Assembly: GCF_000341285.1 (NCBI RefSeq)
Contig: NW_005178416.1
Span: 27,795-91,794 of the forward strand
Length of the DNA: 64,000 nucleotides
From: Galdieria sulphuraria
Lineage: Eukaryota > Rhodophyta > Bangiophyceae > Galdieriales > Galdieriaceae
Direction: 5' to 3'
The notes beneath the pieces were generated by a model. The model was not told where the DNA came from. It saw nothing but the letters and a program-made list of their open reading frames with translations, and searched no databases. The translations under genes were made by a program, and so were the position numbers. The first letter of the stretch is position 1; each line of letters begins with the position of its first letter. Of this stretch, positions 18,592 through 29,313 are shown one piece after another.

Positions 18592-21454
18592 ATGACAGAA
18601 ACAAACTTTGCAGAACTCCTACAAAAGTCACTTTTCCTAGCATCTCGAGCAGAAGGAACGCAGAGAAAACAAGCTCTAGACAACACACCTTTGTTACCGA
18701 GAGGTATCTCTCAAGTGGATAAGGAAGCAAAGGAAATGTTGGCAAGAGCCAGCCGCACCGGAGGAACACCAGTGAGTCGTTCATTTTTGTTGAACTCAAT
18801 TGCGCTCTTACATAAAAATCACAGGAAATAGACCCAAGTTCTATACGATTGTTTTCTGAGCTCAATTTTGACGCAGAGTCACTCGGGAAAGAAGTCCGAA
18901 CGTTCAACGCTGTAGAAAACCTTTTGCCGCCACCCGAAACAAGTTTGAGCAGTGACTTGGATTCATATATTCTTGAACAAGTAGGCAAACGATTTTTGTA
19001 CACAGTCAGCGTTGTTTCTTACCCTTGTCGTAGCATGAAGACGCCATTTTCTCAACGTTGGAGGATTCTCAGGCAGTTGTCAGCGAAGAACTTCGAAGGA
19101 AGCTTGATTCAGCAATTGAAACAATGTGGGAAAAGGAGAAAGACAAGTTCTTAAAACAGCTTTCGAGGCACGTCTCAGCCTCGTTCAGTGAGTCGAAGGA
19201 CTCGACTTCAAACGCCACAAGTGCCTCTCTATGGAGCACTCCACTAGATCAAACGCGAACCACGCCTAGTAGTCATTCTAGTACAATATTAGGAGAACAT
19301 AAAGAGTATACTGAGGGAGTCGATCTGAGTGCTGAATTTACGAATATTGTGAGGAATATTTTAGAAAGACGAGTGTTAGATCCCGTGGCGCAGAAATTGG
19401 GTTTTTCTTCTTTGTCAAATAACTTGGAAGATTCAAAAGTCTCAAGTTCATCTTCATTGCCTATTGCACAACAATTCGCGAAGGCGATTTCCAGTCATCA
19501 ACATGCTTTGAAATATTTTGCTTTCATTTTCGAGGCAATATCTTGGATTTGTGGTGAACGTCATGTAGATTTTGACGGTTCTTATATTCGCGATTCTCAT
19601 TTAAAAGAAGGATGTGTAGATTTGCTGGATTCAACTCAGCTGAAACGGTCATTACAAGGTTCACTTCGTGCTATGGAAGAGAAATTTAAGGAAGGTAGAC
19701 TAGTAGCAACTATTCGTTCGCACCCTGAACAGGCACTACGTGGAGGTAAACCTGGTCTTGTGGAGGACATTCGAGCTTATTTAAGAGTCGTCTTTCATAA
19801 TGACTTTCATTCACTTGCCGAAGATACTCAATTTCTTCATCGCCTTCCACTTTGGCCACAAATATTCTTGGCGTTACGTTGTGGAGATGTTCATTCTGCA
19901 GTAAAGATTGCGGAAGAGGCAAATGCACAACTGACTGCAAATGGGCTTCATTTTTATGAGTTTATACAAGAGTTTTTTTCCAATCCTGATCGTTGTCTTT
20001 CTGAAGACTCGTTGGTTCAACTTTCTCAAGAATATTCTCTAGTTGCTCGTAGAAGTAGCGATGCGTTTTTGAGGGTTTGTTATATTTTGATTGCTCGTTG
20101 CAATCCCAATATTGATGAAAAGTGGAAACTTCAAGAAAGCGACTATTCGATTGTTTTGAGTTCGATTGAAGACTATCTCTGGTTCCACCTTTCACTTGTA
20201 CGACTGGATGAGAAGCAGATGCCTTTATCCCTTCAAGCTTATCGTCTGCAGCTTATAGACGTTCAACAAGAAATACAAGAATTTGGTGCTTCGTATTTTG
20301 ATCCAAAAGGGGAACGACCATTATTTTATACAATGATATTGACGCTTTCCTTGCAGTTTGCAAAGGCTGTCGATTACCTTGTCAAGTGTGATGGCTTTCT
20401 ATTCTATGGTTTGCATATTGGATTGATCTTGTATTATTATGGCATTTTACACAACGAGAAGGAATGGAAAAGCATTATCGGAAACCACCCCAATCTTTCT
20501 AATCAGTATAGAAAGCAAATACAAGTTCTACTGGAACCTTACGATTTTGATAGATGTTTGTGGTCCTATGTTCAAAGTATTGCCAAGTCTCGTCCGTTGG
20601 ATGCTGCCTGTTATCTTTATATTTTAAGGGATACATCTAGCAGAATGTACTATTTGAAAGAGCTTATTTTACAGAGTGGAGAATACGAATCCTTGTTGGG
20701 TTTTATCGGGCCTGATGGTGCTCGAAGACGTGGTTTTATTGACCAACTAGAACGCTGTTTGCCTGAAGAGGACCGTAATGTTCAAGTATCTTTAGTACTG
20801 GCGACAGATTCTGCTATTGAGGCCGCAGAAAGGGGTGACATTCAGGCAGCTGTTCGTCTATATGATATTGCGGAAGAGTATGATAGACTCGTAGCCATTT
20901 TGGCGAAAACATTGAGTGCAGAACTCATTCATTCCCGTTCTTCTCTTCGTTCATGGTTAGTGGAAGAATCTAGACGATATTTAAAACTACTTTCGGAGAA
21001 GTTCATATCAGAAACCAATACTTCAAAGTGGATATCTACATTGAAATTGTTGTTGTCACTCGTAGAGTTTATAGATCTTGTACAACAACAAAAGTACGAA
21101 GAAGCATGGACTTGTATTTGTAATTTGAACATTTTGCCCACGAATGAACGAGACGTAGTTGCCAAGAGTAGCCAGTGGCAGTCTGTTTCGGACGAATCGG
21201 ATCAACTAGTCGCGGAAAAACTTTCGCAAGTCATTGTTCGAGCCATGGACTGTTTGGTTGCTCTTTATCAAAGGACCAAAGAGTCTCAGCGACATTCAGA
21301 ACGCTCTCAATTGTCACCCTCCACTCTTTCATCTCACAAGTTGAAAGAGTATGAAGCCTATGGTAGAAATTTGGTATCCTTCGCGACTTTGTTAGGAATA
21401 CAGAGTCCAGATATTAGTGCAAAGTTGATGCAGGCAAGTTTAGCGTTGCATTGA
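18592..21454 (+). CDS. NUP93: Nucleoporin NUP93/Nic96
   Basis: Scaffold nucleoporin of the inner ring of the nuclear pore. Exons 18592-18771, 18825-18980 and 19034-21454 (two introns of about 53 nt) give 918 aa. The N-terminal helix MTETNFAELLQKSLFLA resembles the NUP93 assembly-sensor region. The alpha-solenoid shows RCGDVHSAVKIAEEA, DYLWFHLSLVRLDE, PLFYTMILTLSLQFAKAVDYL and DIQAAVRLYDIAEEYDRLV, which align in order with human NUP93, ending with LVSFATLLGIQSP. Length is somewhat greater than the human protein because of insertions near residues 150-220. The start chosen is the first ATG in the conserved frame. Confidence 0.9.
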
Positions 21455-21578
21455 GTATGCCAATGTACATTTTGTTATTCATTACATTTTTTATAAGAAG
21501 CAGAGTTTCTCTATTGCAAACATACTTTGTACATACTGTAACAATCTTGAGTACACTATTTTTCAGTGGAAGAAAATT

Positions 21579-22228
21579 TCATGGAAACGAGACAGTTACC
21601 ACCCAACCTAACTTCTTAGTTTTATGCGGAGTCCAAATAGTTTTTCTTCGTCTGTGGGACAAGGATACGCTGGATAATAGTTCGCAAACCTGTCTCTCTT
21701 CCTTGTCCACAACTTCACGTGTTTCGTCTCTGTCTTGTTCTGAAACAGAAAGTTTCCTTAAAAGCGGAAGCCACCTGGGGAGATTCTGTTGACGTCCAAA
21801 ACTTTTGTTCTTCCTTCGTCGGCGAATCCCTGACGAAAATGAAACCTGCTGATACAGTTATAGGGTTATATAGCTTGAAAAGAAATACGAGTTTCAGAGC
21901 TTACCTGAAGAGCTCTTGTTGGCCAATTGAACCTGTTGAGAAGCCATTGCTTTTCTAGTGTCCCTTGTGGTAGGCAATGAAATAATAAGGTTGTATTTTT
22001 GGCTTCACTGTCTTCCGAGTAAGCGTTATTGGGAACCTTTTCCACTTGTTCTATCGAATAGGCCGCGAAAGAATTTTCTTCGTCGTCACTCTTGGAAGTT
22101 AAGCAGTCTTCAGTCTCCAACGAATAGGCAAAAAGTAATTCTGAAAAACTTCTTGTTAACTCTTCACTTTGCATTTCATCACCATCATCTTCTTCTTCTC
22201 CTTGCTCATTCAAGCGACGTATTTTCAT
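21579..22228 (-). CDS. Hypothetical acidic-then-basic protein
   Basis: Not recognised. Exons 21905-22228 and 21579-21845 with a 59-nt intron join in phase to 196 aa. The first 60 residues are acidic (EEEDDGDE, SKSDDEEN); the middle is mixed (PQGTLEKQWLLNRFNWP). Exon 2 opens very basic (GIRRRRKNK), continues Lys/Arg-rich, and ends KKLGWVVTV. No membrane segment or signal peptide. The charge pattern suggests a nuclear or nucleic-acid-associated protein, but this is only inference. Splice sites GTAAGC and CAGCAG and the lack of stops in both exons are the evidence that it is a gene. Confidence 0.5.
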
Positions 22229-22606
22229 TTACGCCACAACACCTCAATGCCCCCAAATGAGTAAATGGCCATCCATCCTAATCTAATGAGCGCATCCTAA
22301 ACAAGAAGGGGATCATCAAACCGATCCGCAATGAGTCTCTCTCTCTACTTCAAAACAGAATCTTAAGATATACAATATTCTTTAGAGCTGAATATAATCT
22401 GTGTTTACATGATGGATTGTATACGCCGACATGAATCCATAATACTATTAGAGGAAAACAGCGATGTGACCAACGTGTGGAGAATGATCAACTCTAAACC
22501 AATCATTTTCCCTCAAGTACAAACTCGTCCCAAAAGTGGAGATTGCATTTGTTGCTCAGCCGTGTTTTTTTGATATTGTGATTCGTTCGTTTATTCGATA
22601 TAGGAT
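22229..22606. other. Intergenic region, no gene seen
   Basis: 378 bp between outward-facing genes, AT-rich. No ORF, RNA or repeat recognised; expected to hold both promoters. Confidence 0.5.
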
Positions 22607-23704
22607 ATGCAGGCTTTTGTTTTTTTATGTGGAGCGAAGACGTTTCATACAGTCTCAAATAGGATTGAACTCAAGTTGACGGTAAGCTGTCAAACAACTC
22701 ACCCACAAAGTGATGTGGTTCTTGACGCGACTTGTTTCAGAACTTTACTTTCGTTATATTAACACAACCTTTTGTAATACTTGTATTCCTTAGAAAAGCG
22801 CCTCACTGAGCTTTCGTGACGGTTTGTTTGTTCCCAACAGCAGAAAATTGGTATGTGACAAGAGACGTCAATTATTAGCCCCTGCTTCCATCGGTTTGAG
22901 AGCTTTTCCAAAACACTTGTCAGAAATTACTTCCTTAAGAAGTGATGCAGCTGTCAATGCTTCTGTTTCCTATGGAGAAGAGGGCTCTCCTCAGTTGTCA
23001 GTTTCTGATCTTGTCATCGGAGAAACATACACAGGAATAGTGAAGAACGTCACCAACTACGGTGCTTTTGTGGATATAGGAGCTAACAAACTTGGTAAGG
23101 AAAGATAGTTGACTATATTATTGCCCTCACAAGAGGTAGGCTTGTTGCATATCTCACAAATGAGTAATCGTTTCGTGAATCATCCCAACGAAGTAGTTTC
23201 CATTGGAAGCCAAGTCACGGTTAGGGTATACAAGATTGATGTTGAAAAGGATCAGTTTTCTCTCACTATGAAGACACAAGAACCAAGGAGGAGAAGAAAT
23301 GACGAACCGGTATGTGTTGTTTCTGGGAAAGGGATAGATATATATATTTATGTATTTTTGAAAAGGAAAACGTTGTAGAAGCACTTCGCTCCTTTGCCGA
23401 GCAAGTTGATAGGCATGAGTTTAGAAAGGGGAGAGTAGTGAATGTTACGGACTTTGGTGCTTTTGTGGACATCGATGGTCCAAAAGATGGACTTGTATTT
23501 CGTGCAGATATGACTGATGATTTAGAAGTATGTTAACATTATTCCCGGAAAGCATTGGATTGCTTATTATTATTGTTGTTTTAGGTGGATGACGAGATTC
23601 AAGTTAGGGTGAAGAAGATCGATTTGAGCAGGAAATTTATCACCTTGAGCATGAAGCCCATTACGGAATATGAGGAAGAGAACATGTCATTCGTACGAGA
23701 ATAG
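22607..23704 (+). CDS. Two-S1-domain RNA-binding protein, probably plastid
   Basis: S1/OB-fold RNA-binding protein. Exons 22607-22681, 22794-23094, 23134-23309, 23366-23527 and 23585-23704 give 277 aa. Residues 1-90 form a hydrophobic then basic leader, probably a transit peptide. The first S1 domain spans about 102-180 (GETYTGIVKNVTNYGAFVDIG, EVGLLHISQMS, VTVRVYKIDVEKDQFSLTMK). The second, shorter one follows (RVVNVTDFGAFVDID, EIQVRVKKIDLSRKFITLSMK). Plastid bS1, the S1 part of plastid EF-Ts and stress-related S1 proteins all share this look; with two domains and no EF-Ts part, I leave it unnamed. The intron at 23095-23133 is 39 nt. Confidence 0.78.
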
Positions 23705-23914
23705 AAACTTGCAAACTATCGATAAAGTTGTCTGATAACGAGTGAGAAGATGTTAACGCGTTTGTCGCATGCTTGAAAACGCCACAATTTGTTTATTGGC
23801 ACGACACACAACTGCCGGTACATTATCACATCATTTTAGTCAAATACAATATACAAACATCATACATTGAAGAGGAACCTGCACAAAAAACCATTCGAAC
23901 CACATTTCGTAAAG

Positions 23915-25708
23915 TTACTCACGGATTTCTTCCGCAGAGCTGGCTCCAAACATTGTTTGTTCCAGGTTATGCGTGTCCTCCAATTCTCCTAAACTCGAAA
24001 AGGATGCCGATAAGAATGGCTTGGAAAGTATTTTTGGAAAAGATGGCGTCCGGGTATACCCAAAGCTCTGTTCCATGTCAATCCTTTCTGCTTCCGTCGC
24101 GCCCTGAAAGCTAGAAAAAGATTCCGAATGAAAAGGAAATGGTAATTTGCTTTCAAAAAAAAAATTGCTATTATTGAATTCAACTTTCTTTACATCGTCG
24201 GAACAACGAGAATCACTCGATCGATACATGTTTCGTTCGTCATCAAGAGACACGTTGTAAAGACCAAAAGCCTGCGCCTCACTATGTGAAGAAGCAGCAT
24301 GATAATGTTGAGAAAATACCCAAAAGTTAGGTTCATCTCTTTCTAGTCTTGGCAATGCATTCGAGAAAAATGGGTTCGTAGACTTTGGCGGAACGACATT
24401 TACGGGATGCTCATCAAACTGCCCGAAAGTTGGTAGTCGTTGTTGCTCTATATCTACCAAGCTATCTTGAAAAAAGACGAGTCCTTCTTCCCCTTTCCTA
24501 TCTCTCTCGGAATGCCAAGTCAAATCTTCCGATAAGGAAAACGGTCTCTTCAAGTTTGTCAGTTCTTCAGAATGAGAACTTCTCTCTGCTTCATTTCTAT
24601 CCAACTCATTCTGTTCTTGATGAGTGTCCATACTATAACTACTATGTTTCGCACGCACATTCGAGCAATTTGATACATCTTCAACCGCTCTACTTCTTTT
24701 TGATGTAGTAACCTTACCAAGATTGCCATTCTCGGAATCGTCCCAATCAACATTGGAGCCTGAATATCCTTCACTGAATACAGGAGAGTTCACGTATGAG
24801 TTGCAACCCAAAGAGTCCCCGTCTGTGTTTTTACCCATAGAACCTTTCTTCCATATTCCCATGCCTTTGCTTCCAAGTCTTCGTGCTTCCTGTTTGGCAA
24901 TTTCAAGAGCAGCTTTTGGAATTTTCAAACCTGAAAGTGAGTCATAACCCAATTCATCGACAGAAAAGTCACTTGACCCAGAGCCACCTGGGTCAGCATC
25001 TAAACGTTCCACATCATCTACCTTATCTATCATTTTGCCTTTTCCAACTTCGTTTCCGAGTGACTGCTTTCTTAAAAGCTCTCTAGCTAACCTCAAATAA
25101 TACTTTTGGGCGTGGGTTCGCACTTGAGTTGAACTCCTCGTTCCTACATAATTAGATATGGCCTTGATATCTTTGGCGCCATATAATTCCAAGCCCTCCA
25201 AAAACCTCGAGTGTTCCTCACAACTCCAGTAACGTGAGGTTTTGGTTCTAGAAGAGTTCGGCGTACCCTTATTACTAACGCCACCTACTTTTACCTCCAA
25301 GTTTCCAACTTCCTTTGTGCTAATTTCATCCTGCTGTACTGTTACAGGTGTTGCGTGAGAGTAGAAAGCGTAATAAGGTAAATCTACGGGACTGCCTTCT
25401 GTGTCGCTCTTTTCTTGCGCGTTACTTTCTATCTTCATAACGTTGGGGTTGCTTTGCAGTTTTAGCCTCTCAATCTCCATGTACGCTACCTGTAACTTTG
25501 CTTCGAGCTGTTTTACATGTTGTCTTAACTTTTCGATGACAATATCTGAAACAGGGACGCAAGGGGAGTTTTCTAAACCCTCGCCTTCTCTTCTATTTTC
25601 CAATTGTTCTCCTCCACTATCAGTATTATTATAAAAGGAGTTGTTTCTTGACAACTTTTGAAGTGTTGAAGGGTTGCGATAGTTTCCTGGTTCGTTAAAT
25701 GACGCCAT
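23915..25708 (-). CDS. Single-repeat MYB-like (SHAQKYF-type) transcription factor
   Basis: DNA-binding protein of the plant R1-MYB-like/REVEILLE class. Intronless, 597 aa. An N-terminal coiled-coil segment (IEKLRQHVKQLEAKLQVAYMEIERLK) precedes the MYB-like repeat at about residues 160-215: YWSCEEHSRFLEGLELYG, KAISNYVGTRSSTQVRTHAQKYYLRL. The hallmark SHAQKYF appears here as THAQKYY. The rest is low complexity, Ser/Asp-rich, with a short Pro-Phe-rich acidic stretch near the C-terminus that could activate transcription. In plants this class includes clock and light-response regulators; here the target genes are unknown. Confidence 0.85.
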   Translation of the reverse strand: MASFNEPGNYRNPSTLQKLSRNNSFYNNTDSGGEQLENRREGEGLENSPCVPVSDIVIEKLRQHVKQLEAKLQVAYMEIERLKLQSNPNVMKIESNAQEKSDTEGSPVDLPYYAFYSHATPVTVQQDEISTKEVGNLEVKVGGVSNKGTPNSSRTKTSRYWSCEEHSRFLEGLELYGAKDIKAISNYVGTRSSTQVRTHAQKYYLRLARELLRKQSLGNEVGKGKMIDKVDDVERLDADPGGSGSSDFSVDELGYDSLSGLKIPKAALEIAKQEARRLGSKGMGIWKKGSMGKNTDGDSLGCNSYVNSPVFSEGYSGSNVDWDDSENGNLGKVTTSKRSRAVEDVSNCSNVRAKHSSYSMDTHQEQNELDRNEAERSSHSEELTNLKRPFSLSEDLTWHSERDRKGEEGLVFFQDSLVDIEQQRLPTFGQFDEHPVNVVPPKSTNPFFSNALPRLERDEPNFWVFSQHYHAASSHSEAQAFGLYNVSLDDERNMYRSSDSRCSDDVKKVEFNNSNFFFESKLPFPFHSESFSSFQGATEAERIDMEQSFGYTRTPSFPKILSKPFLSASFSSLGELEDTHNLEQTMFGASSAEEIRE

Positions 25709-26402
25709 ATTCTGTTCGCAACTCTGTAACCAACACTGATTATCTCAGTCTTCTAAAACCCGTCTAATCTCTCCAGCTTTCGACACTTATGCCAAAAGCA
25801 GCATGTTCACTTGTCAAGTCAAGTATAATATATCTTTAACGTCTTGGGTGACAAAACAACAGCAACGAAAGAGCTTTCAAAAATGGGGGTTGATATGCCC
25901 AAAAAAGAAAATATTCCCACTACTATCTCTCTTTCTTACTTGGGAAATGGCCCCCAATTGAAATCAAATGGGATTCCTCAAAAGAGAAAGAGAGGAAATG
26001 GAAGGATTTAATTTGTCCATTGGATATTCCTGCGAGGATAACAAAAACGTGGAAGTTGGTCAGCGAAACAAAGTTAAATACGGATGGAAATGATTATTGA
26101 TAAACTATGAAGAGTTGTCTAGTTAAACTATGTGGAAAGAGTAGTGTCTCTAGTTTAGCATAGAGAAAGGAATAGGACTTGTATCGAAGGTGTTGACTGG
26201 TTTTCAGGCAAGTAGAGAATAGGAGACATCAACAGTGTGTGATTTAACAAAATAAAATTTTTTGTTCCCATATATGAATGTGTTTTACTGCTTCCACAAG
26301 TTGCCGCACCACCCTTCTTCTTCTTTCATCCCAATTATCAATCTTTTACATCTCCTTTGAATCCCCCCAAAGAAAAGAGGACTCGTGAAGCTCCCGTTCA
26401 AA
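25709..26402. other. Intergenic region, divergent promoters
   Basis: 694 bp between the MYB-like gene and the LRR/receiver gene, which point away from each other. No coding frame, RNA or repeat recognised. Confidence 0.5.
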
Positions 26403-29195
26403 ATGTCTCGAGCTCAACAAGATAGGTTCGAGGGTCCTTTACCTAGATATGACTCTTTAACAGACTTGGTCGCTTTCGCAGCAGCAAAAAGGGTTGTTTC
26501 ATACATAGATGCAAGGAAACAGAAACAAACTATTGCTTGGGAAGACAAACAGGAAGATAGAGAAGATAATTCCACAGAATTGGACACTTGTCAGAGACAA
26601 GTTGTCCAACCAGAATTATCTTCTGTGGAAGGTTATAAAGAGGATGAAACAGAAGAGGAACGTTATGTGGTTGCTCAAGACGCTTGTGGTAACCTTTTAA
26701 AGAAGCGAATTACTTCGGAGACAACAAACATGCTCCTTTCGGGACTTTCCCTTACCCATATTGACTTTGGTTCACTGAATTCGTTGAGCGAAGCTAGTGA
26801 CAGCCTTAAAACAGGTTGTAGAAATAAGAAAACTCCACTAGTGGTCGAACGAGACAACGCAGTCAATCTTTTGCTAAAAATTCCTTCCCCTGTTGAAAAC
26901 CCAGAAGAGGGCTCTGTAGAGTTGGGAGAGTCTACAAGTCCAAGAAGTTGGAAAAATTTACCTCATGCAGCAGAAAAACTACTGTCAGCTGTATGGGCTC
27001 CTCAACTGCGGGAAATATCTCTGGCCAGTAATCAGTTGGAGTCTGTCGATTTAAGTCCTTTGGCCGACTGTATTAATTTAGAGTCTGTTTTGTTAAACTG
27101 CAACAAATTGCGGAATATCAATCTTGAGCCACTATCGTCATGCACTAAATTGGAAAAGCTTTGGTTGCATCATAATCAACTTTTAACAATTTCATTAGAA
27201 CCTTTGAGAGAATGTAGCAGCTTGCGTTCAATTTATTTGGACCATAATGAATTGACACACTGCATCGATTTGGAGCCTTTAAAAAAATGTAAATTGCTCA
27301 AAGGCTTGCGTTTAGGTTCGAATAATATGAAAGGAGACTTGGATGTAACACCACTGCTGCATTGTAATACGTTGTCTGTTTTTGATGTTTCTGCGACTAC
27401 TAGACTGGTTGCACGTTTCAAGGTGAAAACACTTCCTCCGGCATTAAAGAAGCACGAAAAGGATATTTTGTGGATAGATGAACAACTAAATTCGTTTTGT
27501 GCGAAAACTTTAAAAGGTGGTATCCCGAATGATAGAAATTTGGTAAAACCTAGAATTCTTTTATTGGGGTTCAAGTCTTTCCAAGTTGCTCTGGAAAATC
27601 TTTTTGCGAAGGTTTCCAGTCTTGAAGTAGATAGTATAGGGAACTTGAGACAGGAAGAGGTATCAAATACATTGAAGAATCTACAAAACCTGCAAAACTT
27701 CGATGCAGTCGTTTGCGATTCATCAATTGACTGGGTAATTCCCAAACTCAAGTTGGTTCACAGCGACATTCCAATAATTGTCGTTAGTTCGGATATGACA
27801 TCGGAAGCCGCTGGTAGATGTCTTCGTTTTGGTGCATGTTGCCTGGCAAGAGCTCCATTGGGACCTGAAGATTCTTTTAGAGTAAAAGAATGGGCAGAAA
27901 AGCACTCTCACTCGAATTGCGAGTTGCGCATGGCATCACAAATGGGTCATCCAACTAGTTTCAATCGACGACAACCCGAAGATGACTATATCGAACAGAA
28001 GTTAGTTGGTTTACTAAAAACGAATGCAGTAGATGAAGTTAGTGAACATGAGCTGATACAAGAACTTTCTGATAAAGACATTGTGGACAATCGTACGGAA
28101 CTTAAAGCTATTGAAGAAATCTTTCGAATGAAATCTAACAATTTATTGGAGAGCACTTATCGACATATTGCGATTTCATGCGGTCTTCCATCTTGTGCCT
28201 ATCGATTGTTACATGACGCCATCCAAAGAGAAGAGCAGCATGTGGATTGTGGTGCCTTTGGTAGATTTTGGAAAAAGCATTTTCTTCATCGGAATCGCGA
28301 AGAACGTCTTTTTATTCTCTTGTGTCCTTATGGGAAGAAATTGACAAGCAAGAGTCCTTTGAGAATCCTAGTTGAAGATCTGTTAAAACGTCGTCTTTTG
28401 AGAAGAGTATCATCTAATACTGTCCAAGTGCAACTAGTTGACTGTGCTTTAGAATGTGTATTGTATAGCTTAACTGGTAACTTTGAAATAAGTGGCATTA
28501 CTTTAAAAGACGTGGAGAGAGAAAAGTTATGTCATGCCTTGATATTAGCAGAGCAAGGAAGTTTTAAAAGACCCTTAGAATTTCTTCGTCCAGAGAAGTT
28601 TGATGCGTTAAGAAAAGACTTTAAGATAGCAAGCCAAGGTCGCTATTTATCATGTATAGGTTCGAATGTGATTGGTTTGGATGATTTTCTTCGTTTTAAT
28701 CACGAACGTAATTGGCTAACTGCTAAAGGAGCCATGTCATTCTTTCAAATATTGATATTTTTAAGATGCGCATGTAAAGATACATCATTAGCAGTTGAAG
28801 ATGATTGGTTATTGTTGAGTGATTTTGCGCGTTTCTATTGTACTATTTCGGAGTTGAGTAATAGTAGTGCGTTGAAGTTGCTTTTTTTAGTATTGGATAC
28901 CGATATGGATGGGGTGGTTAGTTTTGAAGACTTTGTTAGTTTTTACAAAGACAAAGCACGCATTTATGCTCGAGAAGGATTGATACTGGCAGATAGTAGA
29001 GTGATTTGGAGACATTTTTTAGATATTTGTGGTGAAAGGAATGATGAGAAAAATGTGTTGAGTTTAGGAGATTTATCACGTTTGGAACCCAAACAAAGAA
29101 GTTTCCTGTTGAAAGCCATGTTGTTGAGAGATGACGGGGTATCGTTGGTAGATATTAGAGCCAGTTTGGTTCCAACCACAGGTTTAGCTGAATAG
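26403..29195 (+). CDS. LRR / degenerate receiver / EF-hand multidomain protein
   Basis: Function unknown. Intronless, 930 aa, starting at the first ATG of the frame. Leucine-rich repeats of the SDS22-like type occupy about residues 195-325 (LREISLASNQLESVDLSPLADC, LEKLWLHHNQL, LRSIYLDHNEL). About 384-495 looks like a two-component receiver domain: PRILLLGF as strand 1, FDAVVCD with a phospho-acceptor-type Asp as strand 3, IPIIVVSSD as strand 4. However, the acidic pair of strand 1 is missing and the Lys of strand 5 is replaced (LARAPLGPED), so it is probably a non-phosphorylated pseudo-receiver. A helical region follows, then an EF-hand (LDTDMDGVVSFED, about residue 830) resembling the calcium-binding part of PP2A B''-type subunits. 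The PP2A link is tentative. Confidence 0.72.
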   Translation: MSRAQQDRFEGPLPRYDSLTDLVAFAAAKRVVSYIDARKQKQTIAWEDKQEDREDNSTELDTCQRQVVQPELSSVEGYKEDETEEERYVVAQDACGNLLKKRITSETTNMLLSGLSLTHIDFGSLNSLSEASDSLKTGCRNKKTPLVVERDNAVNLLLKIPSPVENPEEGSVELGESTSPRSWKNLPHAAEKLLSAVWAPQLREISLASNQLESVDLSPLADCINLESVLLNCNKLRNINLEPLSSCTKLEKLWLHHNQLLTISLEPLRECSSLRSIYLDHNELTHCIDLEPLKKCKLLKGLRLGSNNMKGDLDVTPLLHCNTLSVFDVSATTRLVARFKVKTLPPALKKHEKDILWIDEQLNSFCAKTLKGGIPNDRNLVKPRILLLGFKSFQVALENLFAKVSSLEVDSIGNLRQEEVSNTLKNLQNLQNFDAVVCDSSIDWVIPKLKLVHSDIPIIVVSSDMTSEAAGRCLRFGACCLARAPLGPEDSFRVKEWAEKHSHSNCELRMASQMGHPTSFNRRQPEDDYIEQKLVGLLKTNAVDEVSEHELIQELSDKDIVDNRTELKAIEEIFRMKSNNLLESTYRHIAISCGLPSCAYRLLHDAIQREEQHVDCGAFGRFWKKHFLHRNREERLFILLCPYGKKLTSKSPLRILVEDLLKRRLLRRVSSNTVQVQLVDCALECVLYSLTGNFEISGITLKDVEREKLCHALILAEQGSFKRPLEFLRPEKFDALRKDFKIASQGRYLSCIGSNVIGLDDFLRFNHERNWLTAKGAMSFFQILIFLRCACKDTSLAVEDDWLLLSDFARFYCTISELSNSSALKLLFLVLDTDMDGVVSFEDFVSFYKDKARIYAREGLILADSRVIWRHFLDICGERNDEKNVLSLGDLSRLEPKQRSFLLKAMLLRDDGVSLVDIRASLVPTTGLAE

Positions 29196-29313
29196 GAAAA
29201 ATGAACACGCTCATAACGAACGATGTGGTGAATCTAATGGGGAATGAAACAATTGTTCTATATAAATGACACACAAATTGTGTATGTTTTGAGCTTGAAA
29301 ACAAAACAATTCT

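Noticed and set aside
26403-29195. Idea that the protein is a working two-component response regulator
   Set aside because: Missing acidic pair and Lys make phosphotransfer unlikely; no histidine kinase gene is nearby.
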